A DNA stretch of 64,000 nucleotides from Sipunculus nudus. Taxonomy: Eukaryota; Annelida; Sipuncula; Golfingiida; Sipunculidae. The stretch spans positions 8,127,464 through 8,191,463 of the forward strand of contig CM049320.1 in NCBI GenBank assembly GCA_026874595.1, read 5' to 3'. Shown piece after piece: positions 1-10,385 of this stretch. Every line of letters starts with the position of its first letter. The stretch's first letter is position 1. The notes below the pieces were generated by a model that did no database searches, was not told the DNA's origin, and worked only from the letters and a program-made list of their open reading frames with translations. Made by a program: the position numbers and the translations under genes.

Positions 1-1
1 G

Positions 2-32
2 TCCTTTGCGACACTTGGTTCGCCGCAAAGGA
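2..32. repeat. Short perfect inverted repeat (hairpin)
   Basis: Nine bases, TCCTTTGCG at 2-10, are exactly complementary to CGCAAAGGA at 24-32, with a 13-base loop. It lies at the very edge of the window, so its context to the left is unknown. It could be a chance hairpin, or part of a terminal or regulatory structure of the viral element that starts nearby. Confidence 0.5.
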
Positions 33-1121
33 GGCCTGCAAAGAACAAACGATGAAGATGTATAAAGAAATTAGATCAGTATTTATATATACATATATAT
101 TTAATTATTCAATTAAAAAAAATATGTAAGGCAAATAATAATAATAAAAAGCATGGTTCTCAGGCACCGCCCCCCAAAAATTTTTACCATCCCGCATCAA
201 AAATTTGTTTTTCAGTTTTCATATTTCAAGGAGATAATACAATTCTGAAAAGATTTCCTTTGTTATGTAGTGCTTCTACCTGTTTAGCAAAAGAACCTGT
301 TATTTTCATGCTTTTCCTGATCATATGACATTTTTATCGAAACATACAAGAAATGGTAAAAAATTAAATAAATAAATAAAGAAAAATAACGCCGCCTTCT
401 TGAACTGATTTCTGGAAAAAAAAGTGCCTAGGAACCATACCTTTTATCTTTTTTTTTTTTCTTTACCTCTATATAATTTTTTAATCCTGAAAAGTAAACA
501 ATTATAACCCTCTTAAATCTGCAGGTGAGGAAGGTTTAGGTCCCAGGCTAATCATAAAATTTTTTTTTTTTGTCTAAGTAGAGAAGAAAAACGTACATCC
601 GAGTCCTTGATGTTCGAGTCCAAGTCAACCTCCTTCGAGGTAGAGTCTTTTAAAAATTGAGTCTAAGTCTGGAGTTTGAGTCCAATTAATATAAGATTTC
701 TTTATGAAATATCTTTAAAAACATTATAAATATATTTGAGTAATTCGTGTTTGTCAGAGAAGTAAAATGTTATAACACCTTAATTCACACTTGAAATAGT
801 ATAGATATCCAAATCTGCTTTATATAAATTCTGTAAAAGCATGTAAAGGCTGATCACTTAGATGTGCTGACAGAGACCTTTAATCAGAGGGTCCTAACAA
901 ATGCATATCTTGAGGTAAGTCCAAGTTAAGGACTCCTGGGTGCAAGTCTTAGATGATAAAAAAGAGGGTAAAGTCTGGACTACATCACTGCTCAAGATCT
1001 CCTACTGCGCTGTTGACCTGGTATTATAGGAAATGTATATTTATGCTTGTAAAATCGTAAGAATTTGCATGTGAGAGAGGTGTAGGTCCCAGGCTTTTCA
1101 TATTTTTTTTTTTCTCCGTAG
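33..1121. other. AT-rich left flank with GAGTCCAAGTC-like motifs and a duplicated intron-like block
   Basis: No convincing gene is visible. Between 598 and 960 the sequence repeats variants of GAGTCCAAGTC (for example near 610, 655, 680, 915), which looks like degenerate simple repeat. Two related blocks at about 500-592 and 1046-1130 share the sequence TAGGTCCCAGGCT, a GTGAG donor-like start, a T-rich tract and a TAG acceptor. The second abuts an open exon-like stretch, so both may be copies of one short intron. Confidence 0.4.
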
Positions 1122-1409
1122 GGAAAAAAGAGCCCTTGGGGCAAGAAGCCGGCCACTGCTTATAAGGAGACGCCTAGGCCTACTGGTTTGCTTACCAGCA
1201 GGCCAGTTACTGTAGGAGTCTCCTACGCCAGCTCCATAAAGTTTGCCCCGGCGCGCCCGCCCACCCAGGTAGCTGGGAGCAGTTTCTGGGATGAGGGGCC
1301 ACGCCCCACCAAAAGGGCACTGGTCGATGAGGAGGAGGAAGAATCTTCAGCCAAAAAGGTCTGTGAGGACCCCATAGTCATCTCCTCAGATGAAGAAGTA
1401 ACAAGATGA
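1122..1409 (+). CDS. Candidate exon of a spliced accessory protein with acidic and SIM-like motifs
   Basis: A T-rich tract and TAG precede 1122, after which 95 codons are open to the TGA at 1407. The protein is basic at the start (GKKSPWGKK), then has a possible nuclear localisation signal (RPTKRALVDEEEEE) and ends with DPIVISSDEE, which matches a SUMO-interaction motif: a hydrophobic core followed by Ser and acidic residues. A donor-like GT at 1398 would join in phase to a second acidic stretch at 1879 beginning DSESEE. I do not recognise the family. Position at the left end, upstream of the polymerase, and the nuclear-type motifs would suit an early regulatory protein; that role is inference. 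Confidence 0.4.
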   Translation, partial: GKKSPWGKKPATAYKETPRPTGLLTSRPVTVGVSYASSIKFAPARPPTQVAGSSFWDEGPRPTKRALVDEEEEESSAKKVCEDPIVISSDEEVTR

Positions 1410-1878
1410 AACAAGTTTGAAAATTAGAAAAAGGGGTGGGCCAAGAGACCGCCGAACTGCGACCATCAGAATCAGATACATTGCATGGTCGATTGCAAAT
1501 GGGGGGAAGGATACCTGTATGTTTCGGTGAGTGATAAACTTAATAAATAAATAAACAACACATCTATAATTGTAAATATATATGAAAAAGCTAATAAAAG
1601 AGTTGGGGCAAAAATGAATATATAAGGCAAAAAATTAAGTTCGGTTCTCATTCACATTTTTGGAAATAAATAGGAGCAGGAATTTTTTTTTTTCTTTTTT
1701 TCTCTTTTTAATGTTTCAATATAAATGTTACATGATTATGGGAAAAGCATGGTAAACATTAAAAACAAGCAGAAGTACTACATGACAAAGGAAATTTTAA
1801 TAAAATCATATAATTCTACCTTCATGTATTATTATTTTTTTTTTTATCTTATTATATCTCTTCCTGTCTTTTTTGCAG

Positions 1879-1983
1879 GACAGTGAATCTGAGGAATTTC
1901 CTCAAACGGACAAGGCTCTCCTCAGGGGAGCCCACCTCATACACCAACGCCCTCTGACGATGAGGAGGCGAGTTAAAAATTAA
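1879..1983 (+). CDS. Candidate second exon of the acidic accessory gene
   Basis: A pyrimidine tract ending TTTTTTGCAG at 1878 is a strong splice acceptor. The following frame is open to TAA at 1981 and starts DSESEEFPQTDK, in phase with the SDEE end of the preceding candidate exon, so the acidic tract would be continuous across the junction. The exon is short and no homologue is recognised, so it could be chance. Confidence 0.3.
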   Translation, partial: DSESEEFPQTDKALLRGAHLIHQRPLTMRRRVKN

Positions 1984-2234
1984 ACGGTTTGTTTTTTGTT
2001 TTTGTTTTTTTGTTTGTTTGTTTTGTTTTTTTTATGCATTGCCATCAACAAAAACACATAACCTCATGCTGTATGCGATTGACAACATGACGTAAATGAC
2101 GGGCAGGAAATTTTTTTCCATTGAAAATCAAAATACAAAATTTTGGCGTGGCGGTGCCTGAGAATTAGGCATTTTATTTATTGATTTATTTATTTATTTT
2201 TGGACTTATTATTTCTCCTGTCTTTTTTTTTTAG

Positions 2235-2353
2235 CCAGACAATGGGAAAGGGTCTCCATGGGTAAGCCCCCACCAACCCTCAGCCCCCTCTGACGTGAAG
2301 CGCAAAGTAGTCGAGCCCTCGGCGCTTACTTCGCACCTCAAGCAAGGCGTGAG
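2235..2353 (+). CDS. Candidate further exon with GKGSPW motif
   Basis: A long T tract plus TAG ends at 2234 and a GTAAG donor begins at 2354. The enclosed 119 bases are open in the first frame and contain GKGSPW, echoing GKKSPW at the start of the exon at 1122, and a basic VKRKVV. The repeat of the motif suggests duplicated exons in one gene. Another acceptor-like AACAG precedes an open stretch with IKKRML at 2592-2651, but its phase does not fit simply. Confidence 0.25.
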
Positions 2354-2657
2354 GTAAGAAACAGACAATCAGTCTTTGTTGATTTTGATACTTATGTGAA
2401 CAGTTATAACCATACTGTAGCTGCCCATTGGATACTAGTGATGAAAATAATGATGATGAAGAAAAAACAGTTTCAAGTCAATTTTGCTTCATCCGTTAAA
2501 ATCATGCAATAAGAAATTAACTGTTTTAATTAATATGTGATGCTGCTGCTGCATGGGAGGATTAAGTGGGATTTTCTATTATTTTTAACAGTTCCCGCCT
2601 GAGACTCCTCTCACCATAAAGAAGAGGATGCTATTTTCAGATCCTAGATGATGCCGT

Positions 2658-2927
2658 ATGGAGCATCTGGGCAGAAAAGGGGTGCATTTTTATTTAAAAA
2701 GGTACTTGGAAGATTTTTATGGACTTAAGTATATTAGGGGTTTATATTTATTAATTGCAGAATGGAAAATTCAAGACATCAATAGAGATTTAGGTTATTA
2801 TTTTCAATGGAAAGAGAAGAGGGAGTTTTCAGTGTTTAAAAATTGGATGACGGGGCTGGCGCCATATAAATTGAGAAATACAAGGGGGTATAGCTGGCGA
2901 GTGGGGGGTCTGATGATGTTGACTTAA
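2658..2927 (+). CDS. Hypothetical protein, 89 residues, aromatic-rich
   Basis: An ATG-initiated frame encodes a protein rich in Tyr, Trp, Lys and Arg, without a recognised domain. The last part overlaps a segment repeated at 3181-3262, which is not coding there. It sits between the spliced left-end gene and the polymerase. AT-rich composition makes a chance open frame quite possible. Confidence 0.2.
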   Translation: MEHLGRKGVHFYLKRYLEDFYGLKYIRGLYLLIAEWKIQDINRDLGYYFQWKEKREFSVFKNWMTGLAPYKLRNTRGYSWRVGGLMMLT

Positions 2928-3262
2928 AATTTGAATTGTAATTAAATTATGTTTTTATCATATGTAAATGTGTATATAATTAGTTTTAAATCAAACATGG
3001 GTTTTACTTGTTTTCATGTCATATTACCTATTGTATTTTAATAACTGTCAAGTGCAAAGAAACTTCATGTAATATTGTGCATCTATATGAATAAACTGAT
3101 TATAATAATTATAAATGATAATTATCTTTAAATCGTTTTTTTACAAAGTTATCCAAGTTACTTTTAATTTGGGGTATTAACTGAGAAATACAAGGGGGTA
3201 CAGCTGGTGAGTGGGGTCTCATTATGTTAATTTAAAGTTTGAATTGTTATTGAGAATTAAAT
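2873..3262. repeat. Direct repeat pair flanking AT-rich spacer
   Basis: The block at 2873-2950 beginning GAGAAATACAAGGGGGTA is repeated with a few changes at 3181-3262, about 307 bases away. Between and after the copies lie AT-rich sequences with no gene. The repeat stands just before the polymerase promoter region and may mark a local duplication. Confidence 0.6.
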
Positions 3263-3377
3263 TTTGTAATAAAATTACTTGTTCTTTAAAAAAATGATCT
3301 TATTTGGATTTTTATTTGGGGCTCTAGGGTTTGACAAGGTGATGATCCGTTAAACCAAGGGCTGCAAACGCTGGGCA

Positions 3378-3385
3378 TATATAAA
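3378..3385 (+). promoter_or_regulatory. TATA-box-like element upstream of DNA polymerase
   Basis: TATATAAA stands immediately before the polymerase reading frame opens at 3385, in a G+C-richer context than the spacer to its left. It is a plausible core promoter for the polymerase gene, but no transcription data can be inferred from sequence alone. Confidence 0.4.
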
Positions 3386-4503
3386 CTGGTGCAAAAAAAA
3401 CAGCACTGTCAGAGAGAAGCTGCATCTCGGGTGATGGGTGCAGGGGTAAACAGACAGGACTGGCAACAGGGGGCGCAGCATCTCACCTGCGCCACCTGTG
3501 GGCTGGTTTCTCTGACTCTAAGCAGTTTTACACATATATCGCACATAGACATTTTGACAGTGACAGGGAACGAGACTGGTTTACGCAGATCAAAACAAAC
3601 AACGCAGATGACATGTTCAGGGAGTTTCGGCCCTTCTATTCAGAGAGGGCTCTGGCCGATAGGTCTATGCACGGCCTTCCCAGGGAGCACAACCTTGACG
3701 ACGGACCTGTGGAGCCAACCCACACTTACAATTTCCTGTTGGCAGCTGGTCAGGTAATCACCCTGGACCTGATCTGCCAACACTTAGACCAGATGGTCGA
3801 CGACGCCCCGAGAAAGTTTAAGATCAGTATCGGGGTGGGCAGGGTCCTTCAACATAAAAGAGACAAACAATTTCAAATGTGGAGACCGGACCATGACACT
3901 GTTTAGGCTAGCACTGACAAAAAGGATAACATAAACGGGGTGCAAAACCACATGAGTGAGCTTGACGCCCCTGTGTATGTACACCGTCGGACAGACGTGG
4001 AGGAGGTCATCGAACATTTTTTCAAGAACGATGTTCCTTCCATGCTCACCAGGGGACCTGAAGATTCACAGTGGGAACTGGTGACACCGGTAAATGTGAG
4101 GTACACTGTCTTCCAGACATTGTACCTCATGCAGGGGGGCCCGGGATATCCATATCCCTCTGTGGTTGAAAGACAAGCGCCAAAGCATGACGCACCTGCT
4201 CCTCCACCTACAGGCACATTTTAAAATGCCCGCTGATAACCTCTGTTTTTTTTTGGTGCCTGGCGTACCACCGGTTATTGATGAAACACGGTAGGCAAGG
4301 CCTGTTCCGGTCCCTGGAACAGGACACAAAACAGCTCTGTCACGCCCTCCACCTCATTGATGAGGGTTGGTGATGGGCCACGGGCTGTCCCCTGCTTTGT
4401 GCTACCTAGGGGGCAAGAAGCCAAAAGGCTTCTAGCTGATTTTCAAGGTCTGGACGCAGACCAGTTGAAAGAGGCCGAGGATTTTTTTTAAATTAACATT
4501 GAC

Positions 4504-6078
4504 GTGTACTATGTTAACCAGGAGGGGGAAGCCAAACATTTTTATAAGACACAAGATAAGTTTGGCGACCAGATGTACCTGAATGTATACACACCAGGGT
4601 CTTGGGCCGAACTGACGGAGCAATTCCCCACCGGGCACCTGTCTTCCATAACAGACATCGACATGTACTCAAAGCATTTTGTGTGCTTAGGGTGTAAAAA
4701 AAACTTCAAGAAGAGCGAACATTTGTATAATCATGAGTTCTCTTGCGACGGGAAAAAGGAACCTAAATATTCCTACCCTGGTGGATACCACAGCTTGAAG
4801 GTCAGCCTGTGGGAAGAACTCTTTGCCTATGGCATAAAGGTCGATGATGATCTCAGATTTAACAAGCTCTATGCTGTATACGATTTAGAGTCGCTGTTGC
4901 TTAAAGCAAACAGAAAGGCACATGCAGTCTCGTATGCAGTAGCATGCAATATCCGGCAGGGCTACACCTGGGCTAAGGTGGACACTGACCCTGATGCCTT
5001 GGTGCGCAGTTTTGTGCAGCTCTAGCTGAGACTGCATGGGGCGTACTCCATCATCATGCATCGTAAATTCGAAGGGGTGTTCGAACAGATTGACCAACGG
5101 TTGGCAACCTGCACCATGCATTATGAGCAACAGGACGGTGAGAACGACTGGGCTTATGACGGGGAAAACAAAGAAGAAGCCACGTGCAACCGAGACCTTA
5201 CTAACAAATATACCACGTTCCTGAACAGGACCTCAGAGGAACGCCAAGCCCGCTGGACCAGGGCGTTGTTCACGCCACTGGGTCAGGTAAGGCGGTGCCT
5301 GCAGAAGTATTGCTCCACCCTACCCGTTTTGGGGTTTAATTCGGCTAAGTAGGACTTAAAACTTATTAGGCGCCACTTGGTCCCTCATTTGTTAGAACAA
5401 GAAAAAAATAACAATAGAGACCCGAATTCACACCCATACGAGTATGGGGATTATCACATCAAATATATTAAACAGGGTGGAGCGTATACTTCGTTCAAGG
5501 TCGGGGATAAGCTTCTTTTACTAGACCTTTAAAAATTCTGTTTGCCTGACACTAACCTGGACGCCTTTCTAAAATCTGAAAAGGCCCCCCAGTCAAAATC
5601 CTTCTTCCCCTATGACTGGTTCTACAGCTACAACAAGCTGGCGTGTCCGTCTCAGCCGGAGGTTGAGGCATTTTATTGTGCTGTGAAACAGAAAATCACA
5701 TTGGGTGACTCAACAGAGGAAATAACATAAAATTATGCTGGGCTTCAAGAGGCCTGGCGTCGAGAAAACATGCAGACATTCCAGGATTTTTTGGTATACT
5801 ACAATAAACTGGATGTGGCCCCATTTCTTTTGGCTGTAAAAACCTGGATGTCATATTACCACGAGAATTACAAAATTGACGTTCTGAAAGATTGTGTGGG
5901 TTTGCCCGGGGTGGCTCGGACCTTGCTGTACAAAGCAGCATCTGAGCACCACGGGTTTTTAGGGTTTTCCTTGACTAGTAAAATATACCTGCATCTCGAA
6001 TCCCTCATAGTTAGAAATTTAGTTAGGGGCCTTCTATCATTTTCAATCGCTATCACTGTAAAGACGAAACTGCATTAA
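4504..6078 (+). pseudogene. Exonuclease block of the polymerase
   Basis: The 3'-5' proofreading exonuclease motifs are visible in order within one phase. Exo I is VYDLES near 4876-4893, with the Asp-x-Glu pair. Exo II is GFNSAK at 5332-5349, after which the next codon is TAG at 5350 where an aromatic residue is expected. Exo III is YYNKLDV at about 5797-5817. Five in-frame stops interrupt the block but almost no frameshift does, so the damage here is mostly by point mutation. Cys pairs at about 4684-4752 (CLGCKKNF followed by Cys) may form a zinc-binding loop. Confidence 0.85.
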
Positions 6079-6107
6079 GAAATGGGTCCCAGCTGTGTAA
6101 GTCCATC

Positions 6108-8100
6108 CTAGGTTACGATGCAAATTCACTGTACCCCTATGCCTATGCTTAGGCTCTCCCTGTAGGCCCGCTGGTGGTGTGGTGCCCACCAAGCAGTTCG
6201 AAGCCGGAACCACCAAAAAAACTCTCTGGAAAGGAGTACTTGCTCCGTTGCATTAATGAGCTTGATCAAGCTTCCACCTCTTCAGATAATCCGGTTGAAC
6301 CGGAACCCCTTAAGCTTGATGCCAAAGATATCACTGTCACTGACCAGGAGTTTTTTGATCATGAGGCCAGGACCTTTGGCTCACTGATGGTCACTGCCTT
6401 TTTCCTCATGATACTGGTTCGTTTAGCTTCGAACGTGATGCGCTGCTCCAAATGGAAACTGATTCAGAGGACGTTGAAGTGTGTCACCTGTTTAACACCA
6501 GTAGGCAGTAACAGGTGGGGCCCTTCACGGTAGACGCCTATATACTGGAATCCCGTTTTCTCATCGAATGCCTGGGCTGCTACTGGCACGGGCACAGCTG
6601 TTTCCTGACCTTTGATAAATTTACAGAAGAGCAAAAGCTCCTCTGTAAAGAACGCCTGCTGCGAACAGAAGACTGCATAAATTTCATCGAAGAGAAAACT
6701 GGTATGACAGTTAAGCCGTTTTGGAGTGCCAGGTAAAAAACAAAAGTTTTTTTCACCATTTGCCTGCTTGCTACCGGAAATACAGACAGAAGGGACCTGT
6801 CAGTACACCGGCCCTCTTAGACCTTGTGATGGAAGGTACCTTCTTCGCCGCCCTTGAGGTCAAGGCCAAGATACCGTCCCGGCTGTACGATTACTTCAGC
6901 GAGATGTCCCCGTTCTTTGTCATGACCAAGGTCGACCCCATGGCCGACTGCAGGGACACAATGCGAGAGTACATTGAAAGGTTGAAATCATCTCAGAATT
7001 TGTCAAAACACTCATCTGGGTATGCGCGTTGATCGGTGTCTCATCTCTTTGCCATACCTGCGCTGGCTGTTGAAAAAAAAGTGTGGTTGTGCGTACCTTC
7101 TACCAGGCGGTCGTGGATAGGTCAAACGTTGCCTGAAAAAATTTGTTGATGACATCGCCCAGGAGCGCCGCCAGGCATCGCTGGACGACACAAAGAAAGC
7201 GGCGGCAGCCAAGCAAAAGCTGACTGCCAATTTGGCTTAAGGCAGCAGCCTTTTAAACAAACTGCACTGACGACACAACAGTTTTTACTCGAGCGATGAC
7301 CTCCCTACCCTGCACAACCGACCTGATTTCAGGCTTTCAGCAAAGGTCACTGTGGATGTTTATGAGGTCGAATTCAATCACGACACGATTGCATTCGACA
7401 TACCCAAGCAGCTGGGGTACTTTACACTGCAGTATGCAAAGCTGCGCATGATGCAGTTTTACTTTGACTGTCTGGACTTTTATGTGCCCCGCTCTATGTT
7501 TGAGATGGTTGAGATGGACACTGATTCTCTATATTTTGCTTTTGGGCACAGCTTACCCCAGGAATACGAGGAGTTTTTGCGAGGTGAGGGTCGGTCCACC
7601 TGTGACTGTCACCCCCTGTTCCTGAACTGGCATCCGTGGTTGCCCCTACTGAATCTGGGAGCAGCGCTTCCGTGATATGCTGTGGGCCCACTGCGAGTCC
7701 TCGTGGGAGCCTGACTTTGAGATGCACTTCTTTCTGCGGCAGTGCTGCCGTGACCAAAAAACTCCTGGCCTGTTCAAGTTGGAGCAGGTGGGCTTGGGCA
7801 TGATGGGGCTTTCTTCCAAGTGTTATTCTATGCGGCTATTAACAGGAGGAGAAAAGAGTGGGTTGAAGGGGGTTAACAAAAAGTCTTTTGACAATGTGTA
7901 TGAAAAGATGAAAGGGGCATATCTTAATGACGAAATTCCAAAAACACAAACAGGGGAATCAGGGTCTGTGGTGAACAAATGGTCACGTACGAACAAGAAA
8001 AAAATGCCTTTTCTGCGGTCTACGTTAAACTCATGCCTGATCGGCGAACCACCGAACCATTGGACATCTGGTTGCGTCCAGTAAAAACCACTTATGAAAA
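6108..8100 (+). pseudogene. Palm and thumb block of the polymerase
   Basis: Motif A is DANSLYP at 6117-6137. Motif B reads KLTANLA then TAA at 7238, then GSSLLNK; the stop takes the place of the conserved Tyr. Motif C is EMDTDSLYF near 7511-7537, with both catalytic Asp codons intact. Farther on, TPGLFKLEQVGLGMMGLSSK (about 7765-7824) is the usual post-palm motif. The pieces lie in different phases, so several indels have accumulated. Confidence 0.88.
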
Positions 8101-8266
8101 ACTGGAGCTGGGTGACGTCTCAATCGACATTCCGGCTTCAGCTTCAACCACAGGGGGACAGTTACCACAAACAGAGGACGATAATGATGTCCTCCATGAA
8201 ATGGGCATTAGTGGGGTGGGAACGAACAAGACCATAGAGAGGAAGCGGGAGGGATATCAACTGAAC

Positions 8267-8338
8267 GTGAGGGTGGGTTTATTTTGTAAATTAATTATTG
8301 TGGACATTAATAAATTTATTTACTCTTGTTCATTTCAG
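8267..8338 (+). other. Candidate 72-base intron in the polymerase tail
   Basis: GTGAGG at 8267 and a T-rich tract ending CATTTCAG at 8338 give a plausible donor and acceptor. The length is a multiple of three and the interval has no in-frame stop, so both spliced and unspliced forms remain open into a Ser/Pro-rich tail ending with TGA at 8471-8473. Its base composition is much more AT-rich than the exons on either side. Confidence 0.35.
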
Positions 8339-8473
8339 TTGTTTCCAGCGCCTGCTCACCTCAGCCCGCCACAATCGCCATTGTCATCCTCACCCTCATT
8401 GTTTTCACCTTTAGAAGATTTAATATTTTGTTCATCTGTGTCGTCATTATCTGACATTTCAATTAAAAGATGA

Positions 8474-9268
8474 CACAGATGACAGTTGTAACCATTCAAA
8501 TTAGCCTTTTTCATATGAAATTTATTTAAAGATAAAAAAAAATTAATAAAAATAAACCAGCGTTTGCAGTCATAAGATAATTATATATATTATATATACC
8601 AACTCAACCTTTACTAAATTCTTTTTTTCCAACTCATCCTTCAAAAAGGACGTTAAATTTTTAATATATTTCACAGACTAGTTGAAGTGATTTAAAACCG
8701 TCAACTCGTCCATTTTGTTTTGTTTATGGGTCAGCAACTGGGTCCTGAAAATATATGTATATTATATGTCATATAGTCTTCTGAACGTGCAAGTTTATTT
8801 CTGGGACGAGTTGGTAACATGTCTTTAGAAAATGATAGGTTTTGAGATTAAGTACATAGTCGTCTTTTAAACCACTTGTTGTAGAAATTAGAAATTATAT
8901 GTAAATACAATGTGAAGTTTGCTTTAAAGAATATCTTAACTCTTCTCCCAAAAGGGAGATTTTGGTAACAGTTTTGTTGAAGACGACTTGAGAATGTGAA
9001 TATTTGTAATATAATGTAGCACTTGAAGTCATATGTAAATATAATGTCAACTCGTCTTTTAAACAATCATTTTTACATCACCAACTTGGTTTTGAAATAA
9101 AAAACATTTTTGTGTCACTCAATATGATATTTTTTCAATATGTAATTATAATGTCAACTGGTAAATAAACAGTCATTTTTAATTAACCTTCTTGTCTTTT
9201 GAACAAAAAGCGGTGTGATTGGGCTTTTGCGTGTCTGCAGTATGTTGGTTGATTTTGTGTTTGTGATA
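8474..9268. repeat. AT-rich intergenic region with recurring CAACTCGTC-type motifs
   Basis: No gene is visible. Variants of CAACTCGTC and its complement recur many times between 8610 and 9200, for example near 8700, 8807, 8860, 8983, 9050 and 9155. A longer unit, ATGTAAATATAATGTCAACT followed by a TAAACA(A/G)TCATTTTTA-like stretch, occurs at about 9030-9080 and, altered, at 9137-9182. It lies between the polymerase and the ATPase. It may hold regulatory sites for the ATPase, or be decayed tandem repeat. Confidence 0.5.
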
Positions 9269-9981
9269 ATGGCTCTGAGTCGTGACGATCTGATCAAAAA
9301 CCCTGACCTGGTTTATGACCGATTAACTTACGGGTTCCCAAAGCTTGTCCCTAATATGAAACATCTCTTGACCTCGATAACCAAAGACAGTCAAGTCATG
9401 GACTTTCGTTTTAGACATCCTTGCAACAAAATTATCGCAGGGCCCTCCCAGTCCGGAAAATCCCATTTGGTTAAGAAAATCCTAAGGGAAAAATACATGG
9501 AGCCTTACCCCTAAAAGGTCATATGGGCCCATATGGAATGGCAGGGTCTGTACGATGAATTAAGAGACGAGGGGTTGGTGCATGAGTTCGTGAGGGGGTT
9601 AGACGGGTCCACCCTACTCTGGTCGTTTTAGATGACCTTCAACACGAGGTTAGTAAAAACACTGGACTGGCTACTATGTTCATGCGCGGCAGTCACCATC
9701 GCAACATGTCAGTGATATTTATCGTGCAGAACATTTTCTTCCAGGGCAAAACAGCCCGTGACATAACGGTCAACGCCCACTACAAAATCATATTCAAGAA
9801 TCCTGCTGAGAAAGCACAAATTGTGCGCCTTGCTGGCTTAATGGACAAAACAGACTTGATCAAGAGGGTATACAAAGACATCTCTACCCAACCGCACTCT
9901 TTCTTTATTCTAGATACAACCCAGTATTCGGACGGTGGAGCAAGGGTTGGACTGCCTGTAGAAGAAGTGTATTATGGATAA
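9269..9981 (+). pseudogene. DNA packaging ATPase, FtsK/HerA (A32-like) family, broken
   Basis: From an ATG at 9269 the protein has a Walker A loop, AGPSQSGKS, at about residues 57-65. The Walker B strand with its two Asp codons is present near 9626-9642, but in another phase. The C-terminal part (9676-9981) contains MSVIFIVQNIFFQ, the usual sensor-like strand of A32 ATPases. A TAA at 9512 and a frameshift near 9610 break the frame. In Mavericks this enzyme pumps genomic DNA into capsids. About 237 codons is a normal length. The stop codon overlaps the ATG of the next gene, as expected in a compact viral gene array. Confidence 0.9.
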
Positions 9982-10375
9982 ATTCTCGAACAACACCGCT
10001 CCCTGGGTGGAACTGCTGAAAGCAATCAACAATGCCGAGACCAAGAAGGCCTCCCAGCTCATCAACAGGGCCCCTTGGGATTTTACACCTACATGTCCCA
10101 GTAGGCAAGGAACGTCTGCGACGGGAACTTCAACCTCGACAAAAACACAATTTACTGAGGCGACGGAGGCGCCACCTGACAGTAGTTGGAAAAGGTTAAT
10201 CTAAAATGGAAAGGCGCTGAACCATCCGTAAATATAGTGGTTCCTTAGGTAAACAGTTGTCCTGCCTGGTGGCCAGCGCCCTGAACTGTCCTGCTGTGAA
10301 CCACAACTCTGCACAAAAAAAACGATTAAAAATCAAACCCCAGACACAAATCAAAACGAGGGTGAAAAATTAACT
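9974..10375 (+). pseudogene. Small basic Maverick protein, frameshifted
   Basis: The ATG at 9974 overlaps the ATPase stop (ATGGATAA). The first phase gives a short start, MDKFSNNTAPWVELLKAINN. From about 10079 another phase is open and contains HNLLRRRRRHLTVV near 10147-10189. A third phase near 10230-10310 contains a mixed hydrophobic segment. The layout, a helical start, an Arg cluster and then a hydrophobic part, resembles a small gene often found after the ATPase in Mavericks. I infer that family from layout only. Function is unknown; a DNA- or membrane-associated virion role is possible. Confidence 0.4.
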
Positions 10376-10385
10376 GGAGAACAAG

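Larger units (their letters stand above)
3385..8473 (+). pseudogene. polB: Protein-primed family B DNA polymerase of a Maverick/Polinton, broken
   Basis: This region carries the ordered motifs of a protein-primed type B DNA polymerase. The N-terminal part (3385-4224, phase 1) includes VYVHRRTDVEEVIEHFF. The exonuclease region follows at 4504-6078, then the palm at 6108-8100. Near 6515-6600 are VDAYI and GCYWHG, the endonuclease-like insert usual in Polinton polymerases. The end of the fold (VTYEQEKNAFSAVYVK) is at 7979-8027, followed by a Ser/Pro-rich tail. In-frame stops occur at 3904, 4489, 5023, 5350, 5530, 5728, 6150, 6509, 7238 and 7268. Frameshifts occur near 6030-6080, 6430, 6730, 7060-7130, 7670 and 7970. 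The length, about 1,600 codons, is in the upper range for the family. The gene cannot make an active enzyme as it stands. Confidence 0.92.

Noticed and set aside
1223-1414. Open frame on the minus strand opposite the acidic exon
   Set aside because: It is the complement of the low-complexity Glu/Ser-coding stretch and has no independent support.
3903-4638. Several minus-strand open frames within the polymerase region
   Set aside because: The plus strand carries ordered polymerase motifs here; these frames are shadows.
9905-10108. Minus-strand frame opposite the ATPase end
   Set aside because: Overlaps well-supported plus-strand coding sequence and has no family signature.
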